Program-made: the position numbers and the translations under genes | In this document: positions 62,091 to 64,000 of the stretch, piece by piece | Layout: each line of letters begins with the position of its first letter | Position numbering within the stretch: position 1 is the first letter of the stretch | Assembly: GCA_944472155.2 (NCBI GenBank) | Contig: OX235275.1 | Coordinates: forward strand, 25,658,865-25,722,864 | Direction of reading: 5' to 3' | DNA from: Trichobilharzia szidati | Taxonomy: Eukaryota > Platyhelminthes > Trematoda > Strigeidida > Schistosomatidae | Length of the DNA: 64,000 nucleotides | The notes under the pieces: generated by a model | What the model saw: the letters and a program-made list of their open reading frames with translations, nothing else | What the model was told of the DNA's origin: nothing | Databases searched by the model: none

Positions 62091-63119
62091 CAACTGAGTT
62101 TCAACATCGACCTCTGCGCACAAGTGCGGCCACTGACGCTGTCACATTCCTTGCTGTACAGAGAACTAGGAAAAAGATAATCAAAATCACAAATGCGAGG
62201 GGAGAGAATAGTAACCTCAAAAAACACCAAGATTTAATATTTCTGTGAGAACACAAGAATCGATTTGATCCGCACTGCTGAGGACGACTTTGAACTTCCC
62301 GACAGATGAATTCCTCCAACCATTGCTCTGTAAGTGCCGATGTCAGTCTCCAAATAGTCCTTAAAGTTAGCACACACTAAACTTGTTTTCCTCGGCTAAC
62401 GCCAATGAGTACTCTAGCTAAAGTGAAAGGCTTGTGATTTGGTAGTGTGCCTGGATGAGTATTATATTTTTATCACAGATTAAATTTCAATTTTAATAAA
62501 TAAGATTAGTGTAAAACTTACCTGTCATCTGGTTGGGGTAGCAAGCTCAAGAATTCGCTTAATGATAGCCAAACGAGGGAGCAAGTCACGTGCAAGCAGT
62601 CGCCCCGGAAGAACAGTGAAAACGTGGCGCCATACTACATGAGTATGTTAAAACAAAAAGTCAAACATTCAAGATGCACTGCACTGTACTTCTTAGAAGG
62701 TTGGTGGGATGCTGACAACCTTCGGTACACGAAAGTAGAGGTTTGTACACCAACACTCAAGGAACAAGGAAGATTGAAGACAGTAGTAGTGTGAAAAGAA
62801 AGAAAACAATTTCAAACATTCAATGTGTACTACAGCTCCTTAGTATTGTGGAGGTTCCAGTCAGACAACCAACACACTCCAAAGTTTCTCTGACCAACTT
62901 TCAAAGACTTTATGAACTAATACTCCAACCTCATCCGACGTCAACTACAATCGCCAGTCCAGAAAGACGGTAGTTCATCATCTCAATGAATGTAAATTCA
63001 CAAGCTATTCGATTGTTTTATTCTCAACACCCGAATGCAATATTACTTATCATATGTAAACTTTAAACATGGAAGATAGAACGCAAGTATCTGTCAAGTA
63101 TTGGTTTTGTAGGGATTTC
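62091..63119. other. Anonymous DNA with one splice-donor-like site
   Basis: At 62516-62524 the plus strand reads ACTTACCTG, the complement of a strong 5' splice site. On the minus strand just upstream, frames are open for about 35 codons (for example WRHVFTVLPGRLLARDLLPR), but that one ends in a stop two codons before the site. No partner exon found. Confidence 0.25.
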
Positions 63120-63475
63120 GTCTGATTGTATGGAGGATTTCATCATGAGCTGACATCAGTCAGAGAACCATTGGAACCATTGAACGCTCCCACCGGGAAT
63201 CGAACCTGGTTACAATGCGAACTAGCCCGTGGACCAGTTATTCAATGGGACCCGATCCAATGGCCATTGAATTCTAACTTCTGCCAATTCACGACCATTT
63301 CGCAGTGTCTTCTTCAAGGAGTCACTGCCAAATCTTCAACCTGAGGATATGTACTGACGAAGAGTCCCAAACTAGGACGAAACGGCTGTCTGGTACTCCT
63401 GGTTGGTTTTCCTATAGTCCTCTAACTGATGTCAGCTCATGGTCATATCCTCTATCCAACCAAACAAATATCTTC
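63120..63475. mobile_element. Fold-back Smalpha-like SINE, second example
   Basis: 63120-63300 is a minus-oriented unit (tail GTATGGAGGATTTCATCATG on the plus strand, B box GGTTCGATTCCC and the lead). It is joined to 63340-63475 in plus orientation (ribozyme region GAGTCCCAAACTAGGACGAA, then the tail). The two tails are inverted repeats of each other, as at 12.6 kb. The core is ACGAAGA, so the ribozyme is probably dead. Confidence 0.65.
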
Positions 63476-64000
63476 GTTACACAGTTGGTAACATTCGTAG
63501 CCAAAGGAAGGGAGTAGAGGAATTTAGATGTTTTTCGACTTATAAGGTGTGACTGCTCAAAAATGTCTAGAACAGGCGAATTCCGTCAATTGGACAACTT
63601 CAAAAGATTAATCACGTTGAAATAAGTGACCTTATTGCATAAATAGAAGAATTAATGATGCGTTAATCACCTTCTAATCGTTAAACCTGACAGCATTCGC
63701 CTACTTTTTCAGTAACATAGGGCATAAATAAGTGTAACACTGTAAACCGATGGCATTTATGTGTTGAACTTTTTGCTTATAGCAGCATATACATTGGAAA
63801 TATTGACAGTTTATGGCTTTCAAATCATTTCATCGCATGGCATTTCGTTCATTCCTATTTAAAAATAATGATTTTATGCGATATTGGCAGCTGTTCTGTG
63901 TTCATGTCAAATATTCAAATTTTAGATTTTTATAGGAATCTGATCATGAAAAAAAATCATTCAGAAATCACCGAAAACCAAGAAGCACTCGATAACGTTT
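63476..64000. other. Anonymous non-coding DNA
   Basis: 63580-63900 shares weak blocks with 27.6 and 33.0 kb. The last 50 bases look like the start of another minus-oriented SINE tail, cut by the window end. Confidence 0.35.

Noticed and set aside
63340..63400. Active hammerhead at 63.35 kb
   Set aside because: Stem II and GAAA are perfect (GTCC/GGAC), but the seven bases before stem II read ACGAAGA instead of CUGANGA, and stem I contains mismatches.
1..64000. Bacterial or phage operon organisation
   Set aside because: There are no tandem genes with ribosome-binding sites. Retroelements, (ATT)n tails, polymerase III boxes and splice-like signals all point to a eukaryote.

Overview
The window is eukaryotic and looks like a gene-poor, repeat-dense stretch of a blood-fluke (Schistosoma) genome. 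It is AT-rich with many short (ATT)n and (TAA)n tails. It has no prokaryotic gene packing and no long open frame except those of retroelements. Its repeats are the ones known from schistosomes: Penelope-like elements (PLEs) with a GIY-YIG nuclease, CR1/SR1-like and RTE/SR2-like LINEs, a Merlin DNA transposon, and tRNA-derived SINEs of the Smalpha type that carry hammerhead ribozymes. I found no host protein gene, rRNA gene or functional tRNA gene that I can defend; two very short stretches are listed only as weak exon candidates. Species cannot be decided from the sequence.

Layout. 1-5.4 kb: anonymous DNA, an eroded CR1 tail, and a decayed Merlin transposon inserted inside a tRNA-like SINE. 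5.5-9.9 kb: a CR1 LINE with a 353-codon reverse transcriptase (RT) fragment, a PLE remnant (family C), a hammerhead-like repeat (family E) and an old RTE piece. 10.8-14.8 kb: PLE family A remnants, one split by a fold-back Smalpha-like SINE with the best hammerhead in the window, then an RTE copy. 15-27 kb: CR1 pieces, a family B PLE flanked by perfect 146-bp inverted repeats, several SINEs, a second family B PLE and RTE fragments. 27-45 kb: many RTE copies (including the longest, 41.1-43.5 kb), SINEs, a fold-back element split by an RTE insertion, a scrambled PLE with a SINE inside, an unclassified dispersed repeat and a family C PLE. 46.3-51.0 kb: two long PLE open frames (706 and 746 codons) head to head, forming a near-perfect palindrome with 2268-bp arms. 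51-64 kb: degraded SINEs, a second long CR1 copy, another copy of the unclassified repeat, a family D PLE, three RTE copies, and a tRNA-like SINE of a third type.

How the parts fit. CR1, RTE and PLE elements supply reverse transcriptase. The SINEs supply none, but their 3' tails resemble the ends of CR1 or RTE copies seen here, so they were probably moved by those LINEs. Hammerhead or hammerhead-like motifs recur in two SINE types, in PLE terminal repeats and in repeat E. PLE copies recur as outward-facing inverted pairs, with the 46-51 kb palindrome as the youngest and most complete case. Nearly everything else is broken by stops, frameshifts and truncation; the two PLE frames are the only plausibly recent, protein-competent sequences, and both appear to lack their true 5' ends.
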